A DNA stretch of 64,000 nt from Rosistilla ulvae (GCF_007741475.1 NZ_CP036261.1:5519798-5583797); one strand, 5' to 3'. Positions 27,362 to 37,309 are shown, counted from the stretch's first letter. Notes: generated by a model not told the origin, from the letters alone. A program made the numbers and translations.

Positions 27362-28083
27362 ATGGACGGGATTCCTGGTGGTGATTTTTCGCTATACGTT
27401 TGCCCCACGCTATCGGACAGTTCGCGGGGACGGAGCAGGACGATTTGTCGACGGGCTGCCGCGATGAAGCCCGCCGCCTTCAATTGCCCCAATACAATCG
27501 TAACCGATTCTCGCGTGCTACCGATCAAATTGGCGAGTTCTTGATGGGACAATTTGATCCGCAATCGAACTCCCACCTCCGCGGGAACACCAAACTGATC
27601 GGCCAAGTCCAACAGCAGATGCACCAAACGCTCGCGATTCGATTGGAACAACAGGTTTCGCAACCGGCGCTGAATCCGCTGGCGCCGCAGCCCCACCAAT
27701 TTCGTAATCCCGACGGCAAAGCCGTTGGCGTGGGACATCAAGTTTAGCAGCTCGTCGGCGGGCATCTTCACGACCGTCGCAGCGCTGACGACTTCGACAA
27801 ATTCATCGCGTTGCGATGGATCGAACAGGGCCAGTTCACCGAACAACTCACCGGGTTCGATAAAAGCGAGCGTCGATTGTTTGCCATCGGGAGTCGCGTG
27901 GCAGACTTTGACCAACCCACCGGTCAAGAAGAAGACGCTGTCGGCCGCGTCGTAGGGTAGATAGACAAGGCTGCGAACGGCAAACGAACGGATACGGCTG
28001 CACGCTTCCAGTCGCCGGATCTGCTCTGGCTGCAAGTCGGCAAATAGCTCGCACGATTTCAGATGCCAAACTTTTTCAGCCAC
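27358..28083 (-). CDS. Crp/Fnr-family transcriptional regulator
   Basis: The 241-residue product has an N-terminal cyclic-nucleotide-binding-like beta barrel (FADLQPEQIRRLEACSRIRSF, FFLTGGLVKVCHATPDGKQS, FIEPGELFGELALFD) at about residues 13-125. A long dimerisation helix and a C-terminal winged helix-turn-helix (LSHQELANLIGSTRESVTIVLGQLKAAGFI) follow at about 170-205. The four-cysteine FNR oxygen-sensing cluster is absent and the canonical cAMP-contact Arg/Ser pair is not clear, so the effector is unknown. It overlaps a downstream secreted-protein gene and lies 30 bp after dnaA on the same strand. Confidence 0.92.
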   Translation of the reverse strand: MAEKVWHLKSCELFADLQPEQIRRLEACSRIRSFAVRSLVYLPYDAADSVFFLTGGLVKVCHATPDGKQSTLAFIEPGELFGELALFDPSQRDEFVEVVSAATVVKMPADELLNLMSHANGFAVGITKLVGLRRQRIQRRLRNLLFQSNRERLVHLLLDLADQFGVPAEVGVRLRIKLSHQELANLIGSTRESVTIVLGQLKAAGFIAAARRQIVLLRPRELSDSVGQTYSEKSPPGIPSI

Positions 28084-28113
28084 GCCGAGAGCCCTTTGGT
28101 TTTGTCGTCAAAC

Positions 28114-29634
28114 TCAACCCGAGCGTAACATATTCTGCACCGACTCTAAGACCTGCTTGGCCGGAATATTGCGATTCCCAATCGAAAACGCTTTGCCCTT
28201 TTCGACATCGCCAGCGATCCGACGCGTTGCCGCGATCACCGCGCTGTGACTGCGTTGGCCAAAATATTTGCCGATATCGCCGTAGGTTGCCCCGGTATGT
28301 TCGCGAGCCAAATACATCGCTAGCATCCGAGCCTGGCTGACATTGCGGCTTTGTCCTTTCGACTGCAACGCGTCCTTGGGCAATCCCATCGTGTTGCAGA
28401 CCGCGGTTTGGATATCGGCAAACCCATACGACGAACTGCCGATCGAAATCAGATCGCTCAGGATCTCGGTGATCTGATCATAGGTAACCGGTTCGTCGTG
28501 CATGCTGACGAGCGCTTTTAGGCGACACGCGATTCCCGAGACGACTCGGCCATCGCCACAAACGTTGCCAGCGATATCCGCGAGCATCTGATGATCGATT
28601 CCCAGATCTTCGGCTTCGCACAATTGCTGAAGCATCTGCGTTCGCATCTCGTGATCCAACGGGGTCATCGAGCAGACCATTCCCCCAGCCATTCGGCCAG
28701 CGAGGTCCTGCCCCAAACCGGGAATCTCCATCGGGGGCCGGTCGGCCGCGAAGACCAACTGCTTCCCTGCTCGTACGATCGAATCGATCGTGTACAACAT
28801 TTCACGCGATGTCGCCCGCTTGCCCGGCAGGAATTGAACCTCATCGATCAGCAACGCATCGACGTCGCGATAACGTCGACGGAAGCCGGGCAGACCGCTG
28901 CCGGTAACCGAACCGATAAAGTCGTTGGTGAATTCTTCGGCGGTCATCGAGATCACGCGTCGCAAGCGATGGCGGCGACGCAGTTCGGTGGCGACGACAT
29001 CCATCAATTGCGTCTTGCCCGTGCCGTGAGTGCCCCACAGGAACAGCGGCGAAGCGGAGCCGGGCGTATCGCAGATCATCCGCGCCGCGGTGGCAGCCAG
29101 TTTGTTCGATTTGCCAACGACGATCTGATCCCATGACGCGACGCGACGTCGGCGAGCGGGCAACGGATCATCGCTGCCCGTGGTTTGAAACGACGAGACT
29201 TGCAACAACGGTTGAACGTTATCGACCGGCGGTTCGCTGCGAGCGCGTCGACGCGGTGCGGCAGCACGCTTGGGAGGATCGTCGGCATCATCGACAGCCG
29301 CGCTGTCGGTGGATGTTGTTTCGGCAGGGTCCGCCTGGACAGCGGTTTCCGCCGCCGCAGGTTCGGGCTTGCTAGCAGCCAGCTGCAGCGAAACGCCAAC
29401 GCCTTCGCCACAGATATCCGCAACCGCTTGCCGCAGGTCGCCCATATAACGCGAACCGATCCGATCCAACGCAAATTGAGCCGCGACATCCACGATTACA
29501 TCGCGACCAGCGCGACGACATTGGGTGATCTGGCCGAACCACATTCGGAAACAATCACGCCCCAAACGATTTATCAGTGCATCCTGTAATTCACCGGTGA
29601 GATCCTTCGCACCTGCCGTTTCCGTTACCGACAT
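28114..29634 (-). CDS. dnaA: Chromosomal replication initiator DnaA
   Basis: The 506-residue product has a domain I-like N-terminus (ALINRLGRDCFRMWFGQI, about 19-36) and a long linker of about 85 residues with acidic then Arg-rich stretches. The AAA+ module carries Walker A GTHGTGKT (201-208) and Walker B LLIDEVQF (261-268). Domain IV contains SQARMLAMYLAREHTGATYG and GKYFGQRSHSAVIAATRRI, the DnaA-box-reading helix-turn-helix. The signature is slightly divergent (usual GxRDHTTV). The linker length and lack of FVVGxxN (here IVVGKSN) are also unusual. dnaN, recF and gyrB are not adjacent, a frequent situation in planctomycetes. A consensus DnaA box lies upstream at 29947. Confidence 0.93.
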   Translation of the reverse strand: MSVTETAGAKDLTGELQDALINRLGRDCFRMWFGQITQCRRAGRDVIVDVAAQFALDRIGSRYMGDLRQAVADICGEGVGVSLQLAASKPEPAAAETAVQADPAETTSTDSAAVDDADDPPKRAAAPRRRARSEPPVDNVQPLLQVSSFQTTGSDDPLPARRRRVASWDQIVVGKSNKLAATAARMICDTPGSASPLFLWGTHGTGKTQLMDVVATELRRRHRLRRVISMTAEEFTNDFIGSVTGSGLPGFRRRYRDVDALLIDEVQFLPGKRATSREMLYTIDSIVRAGKQLVFAADRPPMEIPGLGQDLAGRMAGGMVCSMTPLDHEMRTQMLQQLCEAEDLGIDHQMLADIAGNVCGDGRVVSGIACRLKALVSMHDEPVTYDQITEILSDLISIGSSSYGFADIQTAVCNTMGLPKDALQSKGQSRNVSQARMLAMYLAREHTGATYGDIGKYFGQRSHSAVIAATRRIAGDVEKGKAFSIGNRNIPAKQVLESVQNMLRSG

Positions 29635-30379
29635 TCCGAGGACTTACTCTCCATCATGGATAGCCAAATAAACAACCCTGTCCGATGCTTCACCTTGCGC
29701 AAGCCTAGCAGGTCGAGTGACCCAGGCAGATAGCCATCCTTGATGACATCCGTCCTCCAGACGCGAGCTTACGCGATTTCCATCGGTTTCGCTTTGATGG
29801 GGCGATTGTAGGTTAGCTAGCATTCTCTTCAAGTCTTCCGCACAGCTTTTCCAAACGTTCCCTACCTGCCCCCCAAAAACCAGTCGGAAACGGACATTTC
29901 ACCGTTTCCAAAACTTGTTTTCGACGCCGAACCCCTATCATCGCGATGTGGATAAAATGTCAACAATGAATCTGTCTTCGAGTGGCTAGAAAGCGACCGA
30001 AAGATAGCCTGAAGGCACCACATGAACGGCCTTTCGAACCTGGGCAAGATAGACCAGATAGCGCCGGTGCACGTGCGGGGTATGGGCCGCAATTCAGTGA
30101 TTTGCGGGCAGAGAAGATTGTACCGCGCGGGCGGTTCAAGCGGGATCCCGGCGCGTCGCAAAACGCTTCGCCGAGTCGCCCGAGAGCGATGTCACGGACA
30201 TCAACCTTCCGTCATGATTGATGTCGCGCGAACCGATGTTTGGAGATGGCATCCCGTTCCGCTGACGCGGCATCCATGCGATCTGCGGCCATTCCGCAGA
30301 TCGGGGCGATCAGCAGGCCAGCGGCAATATTTATCGAACCGGGAAACCTTCGCTCTGCGGACCTTAAAGGTCCGTCAGA
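29635..30379. other. Intergenic region upstream of dnaA, possible origin-associated
   Basis: This 745-bp gap separates dnaA (leftward) and the cold-shock gene (leftward, ending at 30380). It should hold the dnaA promoter and a DnaA box at 29947. Short open frames at about 29982-30221 (GTG start, Arg/Pro/Ser-rich) and 30022-30387 show no family features. No RNase P, SRP, tmRNA or 6S-like signature was recognised. The part near 29860-29990 is visibly more AT-rich than its surroundings. Confidence 0.45.
29947..29955 (-). promoter_or_regulatory. Consensus DnaA box
   Basis: The plus strand reads TGTGGATAA, so the minus strand is the perfect consensus TTATCCACA. It lies 313 bp upstream of the dnaA start in a locally AT-rich stretch. 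It may serve dnaA autoregulation or origin binding. Only one perfect box was found in the gap; near-matches such as TTTTCCAAA at about 29847 have two mismatches. Confidence 0.65.
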
Positions 30380-30577
30380 TCAGATAACCTTGACGTTTTC
30401 AGCGCAAGGACCCTTAGGGCCGTTGCCTTCTTCGAACGAAACGCGTTGTCCTTCACGCAGGTCGTCAAACCGTACTCCATCCAATGCGGAGGAATGGAAA
30501 AACAAGTCCTTCGCGCCTCCAGTGTCGATAAATCCGAACCCTTTGTCGGTTACACGTTTGATTGTGCCTTCAGCCAT
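30380..30577 (-). CDS. Cold-shock protein, CspA family
   Basis: The 65-residue single S1-like/cold-shock domain has RNP1 as KGFGFI (12-17) and RNP2 as LFFHSS (25-30), then DLREGQRVSFEEGNGPKGP and a terminal NVKVI strand. It binds single-stranded RNA and DNA as an RNA chaperone. Length and motifs are those of CspA/CspD-type proteins. It is monocistronic with about 190 bp upstream, long enough for the structured leader typical of such genes, though no cold-box was identified. Confidence 0.95.
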   Translation of the reverse strand: MAEGTIKRVTDKGFGFIDTGGAKDLFFHSSALDGVRFDDLREGQRVSFEEGNGPKGPCAENVKVI

Positions 30578-30766
30578 CAGTCGATTCCTGTACCAAGTTT
30601 AAATTCGCAGCACATCCCGAAAACAAAAGCGGATTCGGTAAATTGCCACCAGCTGGCCATCATATCGGACGATCATGCCCGATGCGATGGTATGTCCGCA
30701 GGAATCCAATCGGAACGAATAATTCCGATAGCGCCGATGACTCGGACTCGCCCTAGATTCTCCAAT

Positions 30767-31342
30767 TTAAGGACTGACCAAAACCGATTGGTTGGGACGC
30801 GCGCCCGTTTCCGCCGCTGGAGCTGCCTGGGTTTGCGCCGTCGGGGACGGAGCGAGCTCTTCGGCTTTCTCCAACGTCCATTTCTCCCCCGCCAACAACT
30901 CCAGCCCCTTCCAACTGAGCCCCTCGTCGAAAAAGATCGACGCCAGGTTGTCGCCGTTGACTTCCGATTTGCCCCACGACGTCTGAACCAACAAATTGGT
31001 GATGTCGACCCGACCGGTGATGATGTCGCCGTTGTGCAGCACGACGGTGGTCGTCTCCGATTCATCCCGCGCCATGCGAATGCCGAGCACTTCGGTCAGC
31101 GGCATCTTGGCGATTCCAAACGCGGTGATCACCTCCAAATCGTCAGTGTCCAACAGCGAGCCGTTGAAATCGCGAACATCATCGCGCAGCTCTATCACCA
31201 CAGGGAGCGGTTGCACCTGAGGCTTTGCATCGGCAACACGCAACCGCGATTCGGGTTCCGCGACAGGAACGATCCCCTGGGCGCTCAAGATCGAGGTTGA
31301 AAACAACGCTAGCGCACAGCCAATCAAAACGCGATGGATCAT
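30767..31342 (-). CDS. Secreted protein of unknown function with a VVLxNGDxxxG motif
   Basis: The 191-residue product has a signal peptide (VLIGCALALFSTSILSAQG). It contains VVIELRDDVRDFNGSLLDTD near residue 48, IAKMPLTEVLGIRM, and TVVLHNGDIITGRVDITNLLVQTSWG near 98-125, which reads as short beta strands around an NGD turn. That pattern recurs in planctomycete secreted proteins of unknown role. The C-terminal 30 residues are Ala/Pro/Thr-rich and probably disordered. It is a single gene. Confidence 0.7.
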   Translation of the reverse strand: MIHRVLIGCALALFSTSILSAQGIVPVAEPESRLRVADAKPQVQPLPVVIELRDDVRDFNGSLLDTDDLEVITAFGIAKMPLTEVLGIRMARDESETTTVVLHNGDIITGRVDITNLLVQTSWGKSEVNGDNLASIFFDEGLSWKGLELLAGEKWTLEKAEELAPSPTAQTQAAPAAETGARPNQSVLVSP

Positions 31343-31655
31343 CGGGCAAAGCCTCTCTGGGGTCCGTCAGTATGAAATGGGAATAGCAGCCGCAAGAATT
31401 GCCAGTTGTTCGACAGATGCGACGAAGAGAGTCGCAGAATAACAGTCTGAGACAGCTGGAGCAATCAGGCAAAACAGAAAAGATAGCGAAGGACGTTCGG
31501 CCGTCACGCCCCAATTCTAGCTCGAGGCCCAATCGCGCCGTCGTCCCCGAACGCCTCGAAAAATCGAGGCGTAAAAGTCTGACACCCTATCCTCGCAACA
31601 GCAACGCAATCAAACGTTGCTGCTGCATCGCAGCCGAGATTTCAGCGACCGGGAA
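31343..31655. other. Intergenic region with no recognised gene
   Basis: These 313 bp lie between the gene at 30767 (leftward) and rseP (leftward). A frame at 31399-31686 on the plus strand overlaps the end of rseP and is Arg/Ser/Gln-rich without domain features. The promoter of the 30767 gene should lie in the left part. Confidence 0.4.
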
Positions 31656-33743
31656 TCAGCCGACCAGTCGAGCGATGTCGTTGTAGAACGCAAAGGCCAT
31701 CAGCCCCAACAACATCAGCACACCCACCATCGTCAGGCGAGCTTGCCACTCTTCGTCGACCGGACGGCCGAGGACCGCTTCGGCGATCAAAAAGACCATG
31801 TGTCCACCATCCAACGCGGGGATCGGCAAGAAGTTGAGGATCGCCAGATTGATGCTCAAGAAGGTCAAGAACATCAGCAAACGAGGAATCCCTTCGGCTG
31901 CATGCGAACCGGCGATCGTGAAGATCGCTACCGGGCCGCCCAACAGATCCGCTTTCAAACGCCCCGTCACCAACATCTTCAAAAACCGGAGCACACCTTT
32001 TCCGCGATGGACCGCTTCGTTGTAGCCCAGGCTGACGGCGGCGGCCAACGAATCGGCGCGATGGATCCGTTTAACGGTTTCAAACCGTAGGCCCCGTTCG
32101 GCCCAAAACTGATCCGATTCCACTTTCAATTTGACAACCGTGTCGATGACTTTCCCATCGGCCGCATCCCCCTTGGCTCCCAAGACGCGAATCTCGGTGC
32201 CGACGGGCAACATCTGCAGATTGGCGACCAACATCGGGATCGTGTAAAAATCGTCGACGTCCCAGGAATCGCTGAGCAATTTCTGCGGGATAAATCCGCT
32301 GAGTTCTTTCTTTTGTTCGTCGTCGGCCCACGAAACGGTGACTCGTGTGATCTGGTCGCCCGGTTCAAAGGCAGCGGCCAACGGGCCCGCCGCATCGACG
32401 CTCGCCAGATGGTTCGAAGCGCTGTAGGCGATGCCGTAGCGATCCAATGCCAAATCGATACCGCTCGCTTCGGGCAACGAACTGACAGCGTCCGGCGCGA
32501 CGGTAAACGTCAGCTCCTCCGATTCGCCATCGTCGTTGGTTCGTTGAACCACGATCTCGACGGCCGAATCGGTTTGATACGCCAGCTCGCGAAGCGCGAA
32601 GGCAGAGAGTTGATCTTTGCCATCAAATTTGACGATCTGGTCGCCAACTTTCAGCCCCGCCTTCTCGGCGTTACCACCTTGAACCACTCCCGTGATCGGC
32701 CCGACAGCAAACGTGCCTCCCAAAGATTTCAGGTTTTGCGGCGGCAGCGTGATCTTTTTCTGCGAATCATCGGCCAACAGGAACGTCAACTCGATCGGTT
32801 CGGACTCCTTCAATCGCATCTCTTCGACGATCGGTGTCAGGTAGATCTCGTCGCCGTTTTTGGGCAACGCCTTGCCGTTCATCTCGATCACTTGCGCCGA
32901 CTTCAGGCTGCCATCGACCACTTCCGCCGCAGCGCTATTGGGATAGCTGACGATATCGGGGGCCAATGTGGTCGACATCTGAGGGACGACACCAATCGCG
33001 ACAGCCGTCTTTTTGGGATCGTACCGCAGCGTCGGAATCAATTGATACGACGTATCTTCGCCATCTTTGCGGACGGTAAAGGCGACCGGTTTGGTTTTGT
33101 CGTTCAGCCCCTGTTCGAGGATCTCCGACCGCATGTCGCGGAACTGCAATTGATCGTTATTTTCGATCGTACCGACCGAAACGACCTGCGAGCCTGGCTG
33201 GATGCCCGCCAACCAAGCGGGATCGCCCGGTTGCGTCGAGCCGACGATCGCAGGCGTATAAGGAACGCCGTACCAGAACGCGGCGGCGGCGAACATCACC
33301 GCGGTGATCACGTTAACGATCACCCCGGCGCTGATGATGAACATCCGCTGCAGAACGCTTTTGGCTTGAAAACTGCGTGGATCCAACGTGTACTGCGGCA
33401 CCGTCTCATCCCCAGGGGTCGCGTCTTCATTGCTGACGCGAATCCTCTCGTTCTCTTCAGCCGCTTTTCGCGGATCGTCATCCTGGCCGAGCATCTTGAC
33501 GTAACCACCCAGCGGGATGATGCCGAGACCATATTCGGTTTCGCCCCAGGTAAATTTCCCCAGCGTTCGCGGCAGTTTGATCGGCCCGATGTTGATCGGC
33601 ACATCGAAGCCCACGTAAAACTTTTCACACTTCACGCCACAGCTTTTGGCGGCGACGAAGTGCCCAAGTTCGTGGACAAAGATGACCAAGCCGATGCCGA
33701 TAGCGACCTTTGCCCACAGCCCCACCTTTGTCAGGAGGACCAT
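31656..33743 (-). CDS. rseP: Site-2 zinc metalloprotease RseP with three PDZ-like segments
   Basis: The 695-residue intramembrane protease has zinc motif HELGH in IGLVIFVHELGHFVAAKSCG near residue 20 and the late LNFLPIPALDGGHMVF motif, which carries the third ligand Asp. Membrane helices are at about 8-26, 150-172 and two near the C-terminus. Between them lie three PDZ-like stretches: GSTQPGDPAWLAGIQPGSQVVSV, GPITGVVQGGNAEKAGLKVGDQIVKF and LASVDAAGPLAAAFEPGDQITRV; E. coli RseP has two. In the family it cleaves anti-sigma factors and remnant signal peptides. The ATG at 33743 is chosen; an upstream TTG at 33827 would overlap dxr. It follows dxr by 35 bp. Confidence 0.92.
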   Translation of the reverse strand: MVLLTKVGLWAKVAIGIGLVIFVHELGHFVAAKSCGVKCEKFYVGFDVPINIGPIKLPRTLGKFTWGETEYGLGIIPLGGYVKMLGQDDDPRKAAEENERIRVSNEDATPGDETVPQYTLDPRSFQAKSVLQRMFIISAGVIVNVITAVMFAAAAFWYGVPYTPAIVGSTQPGDPAWLAGIQPGSQVVSVGTIENNDQLQFRDMRSEILEQGLNDKTKPVAFTVRKDGEDTSYQLIPTLRYDPKKTAVAIGVVPQMSTTLAPDIVSYPNSAAAEVVDGSLKSAQVIEMNGKALPKNGDEIYLTPIVEEMRLKESEPIELTFLLADDSQKKITLPPQNLKSLGGTFAVGPITGVVQGGNAEKAGLKVGDQIVKFDGKDQLSAFALRELAYQTDSAVEIVVQRTNDDGESEELTFTVAPDAVSSLPEASGIDLALDRYGIAYSASNHLASVDAAGPLAAAFEPGDQITRVTVSWADDEQKKELSGFIPQKLLSDSWDVDDFYTIPMLVANLQMLPVGTEIRVLGAKGDAADGKVIDTVVKLKVESDQFWAERGLRFETVKRIHRADSLAAAVSLGYNEAVHRGKGVLRFLKMLVTGRLKADLLGGPVAIFTIAGSHAAEGIPRLLMFLTFLSINLAILNFLPIPALDGGHMVFLIAEAVLGRPVDEEWQARLTMVGVLMLLGLMAFAFYNDIARLVG

Positions 33744-33778
33744 CAGCAAAGACGGGTCGGTATCCGCCAGAAGTTCGA

Positions 33779-34957
33779 TTATGCCTGCATTCCACAGCTC
33801 CACCGCTGCACCTCCGCGCGCGCCCAACGATCCAGCTGCAAAAGCCGCTGTAACGTGGGATCACTTTCATGTTGATGATTTTCGAGTGCCATACGACATG
33901 CTGGCACAATATCAGTAAACCGGATCTGCCCGTCGAGAAACAGGGCAACCGCTTGTTCATTTGCTGCGTTAACGACCGACCCAGCCGTTCCGCCAACGCG
34001 GGCGACTTCAAAGGCCAGTTTTAAGGCGGGGAACCGATCGTGATCGACAGGTTCCAGCGTCAGATCCCAGGCCCGCGACCGATCCAACGGGGGGGCGATG
34101 CAGGGCATCCGTTCAGGATACGTCAACGCATATTGAATTGGCAAACGCATATCGGGGGGACTCAATTGAGCCAGAATCGACCCGTCCTCGAATTCGACCA
34201 TCGAATGGATGATCGATTGCGGATGCACGACGACCTCGATCTTCTCTGCCGGGATATCGAACAGCCAACGGGCTTCGATGACTTCCAGCCCCTTATTCAT
34301 CATCGTCGCCGAATCGATGGAGATCTTTCGCCCCATGTTCCATGTGGGATGCTTCAGCGCATCATCGATCGATGCGTTGCGCATCTGAGCCGTCGTCCAG
34401 GTCCGAAACGGGCCACCGCTGCTGGTCAGGATCAATTTCCGAACGCTCTTCTTCCCTTCAGCGAGCGTTCCGCCCCCCGTCGTCATGCATTGAAAGATCG
34501 CCGAATGTTCGCTGTCGACCGGCAACAATTCGCCACCGTTTTTCCGCATCGCGTGGACCAGAGGCCCGCCGACAACCAAGGCTTCCTTATTTGCTAGCGC
34601 CACCCGTTTGCCAGCTTCCAAAGCCGCCAGGGTGCTTTCGAGTCCGGCTCGACCAACGATTGCCGCCATCACGACATCGACTTCCGGTGCAACAGCCATT
34701 TCGACCAAGGCATCGGGTCCGGTCAGCAGACGCGTCCCGCGGGGGAGATCGAGCGATTTGGGATCGGCGTCGCTGGTCAGCGCCGCAACGGCGGGAGTGT
34801 CTTGGCGAGCGATCTGGCCGAGTTCATCGACGCGCGAGTGCCCCGAGACTCCCCAAACTGCCCAGGGGTCTCCTAGCGAGCGAACCACATCCAAGGTCGC
34901 TCGCCCGATGCTGCCGGTTGCGCCAAGGATAGCGACATTCCGAGTTGATACGGCCAT
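33779..34957 (-). CDS. dxr: 1-Deoxy-D-xylulose 5-phosphate reductoisomerase
   Basis: The second step of the MEP isoprenoid pathway, making 2-C-methylerythritol 4-phosphate with NADPH and a divalent metal. The 392-residue product has the nucleotide fold NVAILGATGSIGRATLDVVR, then ANKEALVVGG, PVDSEHSAIFQCM (metal-binding Asp/Glu), LTSSGGPFRTW, HPTWNMGRKISIDSATMMNKGLE (quoted in parts: HPTWNMGRKISID, SATMMNKGLE) and HPQSIIHSMVEF. All are catalytic or substrate-binding signatures. The ATG at 34957 is used in preference to an in-frame TTG 12 bp upstream. dxr followed by rseP is a common bacterial pairing. It is divergent from ftsH. Confidence 0.97.
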   Translation of the reverse strand: MAVSTRNVAILGATGSIGRATLDVVRSLGDPWAVWGVSGHSRVDELGQIARQDTPAVAALTSDADPKSLDLPRGTRLLTGPDALVEMAVAPEVDVVMAAIVGRAGLESTLAALEAGKRVALANKEALVVGGPLVHAMRKNGGELLPVDSEHSAIFQCMTTGGGTLAEGKKSVRKLILTSSGGPFRTWTTAQMRNASIDDALKHPTWNMGRKISIDSATMMNKGLEVIEARWLFDIPAEKIEVVVHPQSIIHSMVEFEDGSILAQLSPPDMRLPIQYALTYPERMPCIAPPLDRSRAWDLTLEPVDHDRFPALKLAFEVARVGGTAGSVVNAANEQAVALFLDGQIRFTDIVPACRMALENHQHESDPTLQRLLQLDRWARAEVQRWSCGMQA

Positions 34958-35186
34958 CAATGCGTTCAATAGGGAAAAGAAACGTCGCTGGTGGGCAGGA
35001 AACTTCCCCGCCTATGTAGTATGAACGATTACGGGGGTTGTCGATTGCCACCTGGGGCCAAACAATCAAACGTTGATTCGAGACACGCCCGCAATGAAGG
35101 GATTCTAGGATCGTGCCGGTTCTGCCGCAACCCAAGCCCTTCAAACGAGATACGTCCACCACACGCAAAGGTGCATCAAAACTTCG

Positions 35187-37262
35187 ATGAGTGACAATCG
35201 TAAAGAGAACAAAGACGAAGAAAACCGCGGTGGCGGAGCAGTCCTGTGGTTGCTGCTTGCGGTAACGGCAACGGTTGTGGCCTGTGCCTATCTCGTCAAC
35301 AGCACGCAGTACGCGATCCGTTATTCCGACCTGGTCGAATTGGTCCAATCGACGCAGTACGCGGAAAAAAATTCGCTCGCCCTCGTCGATGCCCCCGACA
35401 AACAGAGCCGCTTGGTCGTCGCACTAGTCCGCGATCCCAAACAGCGTGGCGAGTACAGCAAGCCGCATAACATCAGCCTGGCCCAAAACGTGATCACGGG
35501 CGAGGTCTTCTATCGCCCGTACAAAGATGGCGAACCGGTTGGCGAGCCGAAAGAGGTCAGTTTCAAGACGATCCGATCGGCCCTGAACACCGACGAAGAG
35601 CAGCGTCTGACGGCGATGCTCAACGACGCCAACATCTCTTGGGGACACAGCGAACGGTCGGACCTCGTCTCCGATTGGGGGCCTCCGCTGCTGATGATTG
35701 GCGTGATCATCGCGTTGACAGTCTTTATGTTCCGCAAGATTGGCGGCGTCGGTTCGCCGATGTCCTTCGGCCGCAGCAAAGGCAAATTGTACGCTCAAGA
35801 AGATCTGGCGATCACGTTTAAGGATGTCGCCGGAATCGATGAAGCTGTCGAAGAAGTCAGCGAGGTTGTCGATTTCCTTAAACACAGCGACAAGTATCAA
35901 AAATTGGGAGGCCGGATTCCCAAGGGAGTCCTGTTGGTCGGACCTCCCGGGACAGGCAAGACGATGCTGGCCAAGGCGATCGCCGGCGAAGCGGGGGTTC
36001 CGTTCTTCGGCCTCTCGGGCAGCGATTTTGTCGAGATGTTCGTCGGCGTTGGTGCGGCTCGCGTTCGCGATATGTTCCAACAAGCCGCCAGCCGCGCCCC
36101 GTGCATCATCTTCATCGATGAAATGGACGCCTTGGGCAAGAGCCGTGGCAACAACATGATGGGAGGCCACGACGAACGCGAACAAACGCTGAACGCGCTG
36201 CTGGTCGAGATGGATGGTTTCGACAGCAACACCAGCGTGATCGTGATCGCGGCAACCAACCGTCCCGAAACGCTCGACCCCGCATTGATGCGACCGGGCC
36301 GATTCGATCGGCATGTATTGGTCGACCGCCCCGACATCGGCGGCCGCGAAAAGATCCTCAAGGTTCACGTCAAGAACGTCAAACTGGATGAAGACGTCGA
36401 TCTCAAGGGGATCGCATCGATCACCAGCGGTTTCGTCGGTGCCGATCTCGCCAACCTGGTCAATGAAGCGGCATTGTTGGCCGCCCGCGCAGGGAAGACA
36501 TCGGTGGGGATGTTTGAATTCAACGAAGGTGTCGAACGGGTCACCGCCGGTTTGGAAAAGAAGAACCGTGTGATGGATCAGGACGAAAAGATCCGGGTCG
36601 CGTATCACGAAGCGGGACACGCGTTGGTGGCCTGCAGCCTGCCCGACACGCATCGCGTTCACAAGGTTTCGATCATCCCGCGTGGCCTCGCCGCACTCGG
36701 ATATACGATGCAGCGGCCCGAAGGGGATCGATATCTGATGACTCAAGGGGAACTGGAGAGTCAGATCAAGGTCTTGTTAGGCGGCACGTTGACCGAAGAG
36801 ATGGTTTTCTCCGACATCAGCACCGGTGCCCAAAACGACCTGGAACGGGCCACGCAAACGGCTCGGTCGATGGTCATGGATTATGGCATGAGTCGGTTGG
36901 GGCGGATCAATTTCCGGCAAACCAATCAGTCGGCGTTTCTGGCCACTGGGGGCGAAGGAAATTACGCTCGAATGCACAGCGAGCAGACGGCTCGCGAGAT
37001 CGATGAAGAGGTCAAGCGGATCATCAACGAAGCGTTGCGTGCGACGAACGAGATCTTGGCCATTCGCCGCGATGCGCTCGAAGCGATCACCCATCGGTTG
37101 CTGGAAATCGAATCGATGGACGGCGATGAATTGCTGAGCATCATCGAAGCGCATTCGCCCAGCCCACGCGTCGTCCCAGGTACATCGGCGCCGCGTCGCG
37201 ATCGCCCCGGAACCGGCGGAGCGTCGGAGATCACCCCCAAGGGCGATTCGCAAAGCGGTTGA
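35187..37262 (+). CDS. ftsH: ATP-dependent zinc metalloprotease FtsH
   Basis: The 691-residue membrane AAA+ protease has a first membrane helix at about 18-38, a periplasmic domain, and a second helix at about 163-181 ([15 protein letters not shown]). The AAA core carries Walker A GPPGTGKT, Walker B IIFIDEMD and the pore loop [21 protein letters not shown] (in parts: [13 protein letters not shown]). The zinc site is HEAGH in [15 protein letters not shown] with the downstream Asp-containing [12 protein letters not shown]. It degrades misassembled membrane proteins and regulators. The periplasmic part is longer than in E. coli FtsH. It is divergent from dxr-rseP, so two envelope-quality-control genes flank one intergenic region. 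Confidence 0.97.
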   Translation: MSDNRKENKDEENRGGGAVLWLLLAVTATVVACAYLVNSTQYAIRYSDLVELVQSTQYAEKNSLALVDAPDKQSRLVVALVRDPKQRGEYSKPHNISLAQNVITGEVFYRPYKDGEPVGEPKEVSFKTIRSALNTDEEQRLTAMLNDANISWGHSERSDLVSDWGPPLLMIGVIIALTVFMFRKIGGVGSPMSFGRSKGKLYAQEDLAITFKDVAGIDEAVEEVSEVVDFLKHSDKYQKLGGRIPKGVLLVGPPGTGKTMLAKAIAGEAGVPFFGLSGSDFVEMFVGVGAARVRDMFQQAASRAPCIIFIDEMDALGKSRGNNMMGGHDEREQTLNALLVEMDGFDSNTSVIVIAATNRPETLDPALMRPGRFDRHVLVDRPDIGGREKILKVHVKNVKLDEDVDLKGIASITSGFVGADLANLVNEAALLAARAGKTSVGMFEFNEGVERVTAGLEKKNRVMDQDEKIRVAYHEAGHALVACSLPDTHRVHKVSIIPRGLAALGYTMQRPEGDRYLMTQGELESQIKVLLGGTLTEEMVFSDISTGAQNDLERATQTARSMVMDYGMSRLGRINFRQTNQSAFLATGGEGNYARMHSEQTAREIDEEVKRIINEALRATNEILAIRRDALEAITHRLLEIESMDGDELLSIIEAHSPSPRVVPGTSAPRRDRPGTGGASEITPKGDSQSG

Positions 37263-37282
37263 ATCGTCAGGGTGATTCGTTA

Positions 37283-37309
37283 GGGCAATTCGCTGACCGC
37301 GAGTTGCCC
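37283..37309. terminator. Hairpin between convergent ftsH and transglutaminase genes
   Basis: An 11-bp stem, GGGCAATTCGC with GCGAGTTGCCC (one T-G pair), has a 5-nt loop (TGACC) in the 58-bp gap between the convergent genes. There is no T tract on either side, so this is a probable rather than proven terminator. Confidence 0.5.

Noticed and set aside
27358-28083. FNR as the regulator of nrfHA
   Set aside because: The Crp-family protein lacks the FNR cysteine cluster and lies 12 kb away; no FNR box was found upstream of nrfH.
29635-30379. Replication origin
   Set aside because: Only one perfect DnaA box and no cluster; without GC-skew data it cannot be called, so it is listed only as a possible origin-associated region.
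29982-30387. Two short plus-strand frames upstream of dnaA, considered as rpmH-like or small basic proteins
   Set aside because: Neither matches the L34 signature or any other small ribosomal protein, and one runs into the cold-shock gene on the other strand.
32313-33875. Long plus-strand frame opposite rseP (about 520 codons)
   Set aside because: RseP motifs fix the minus strand; the antisense product has no family features.
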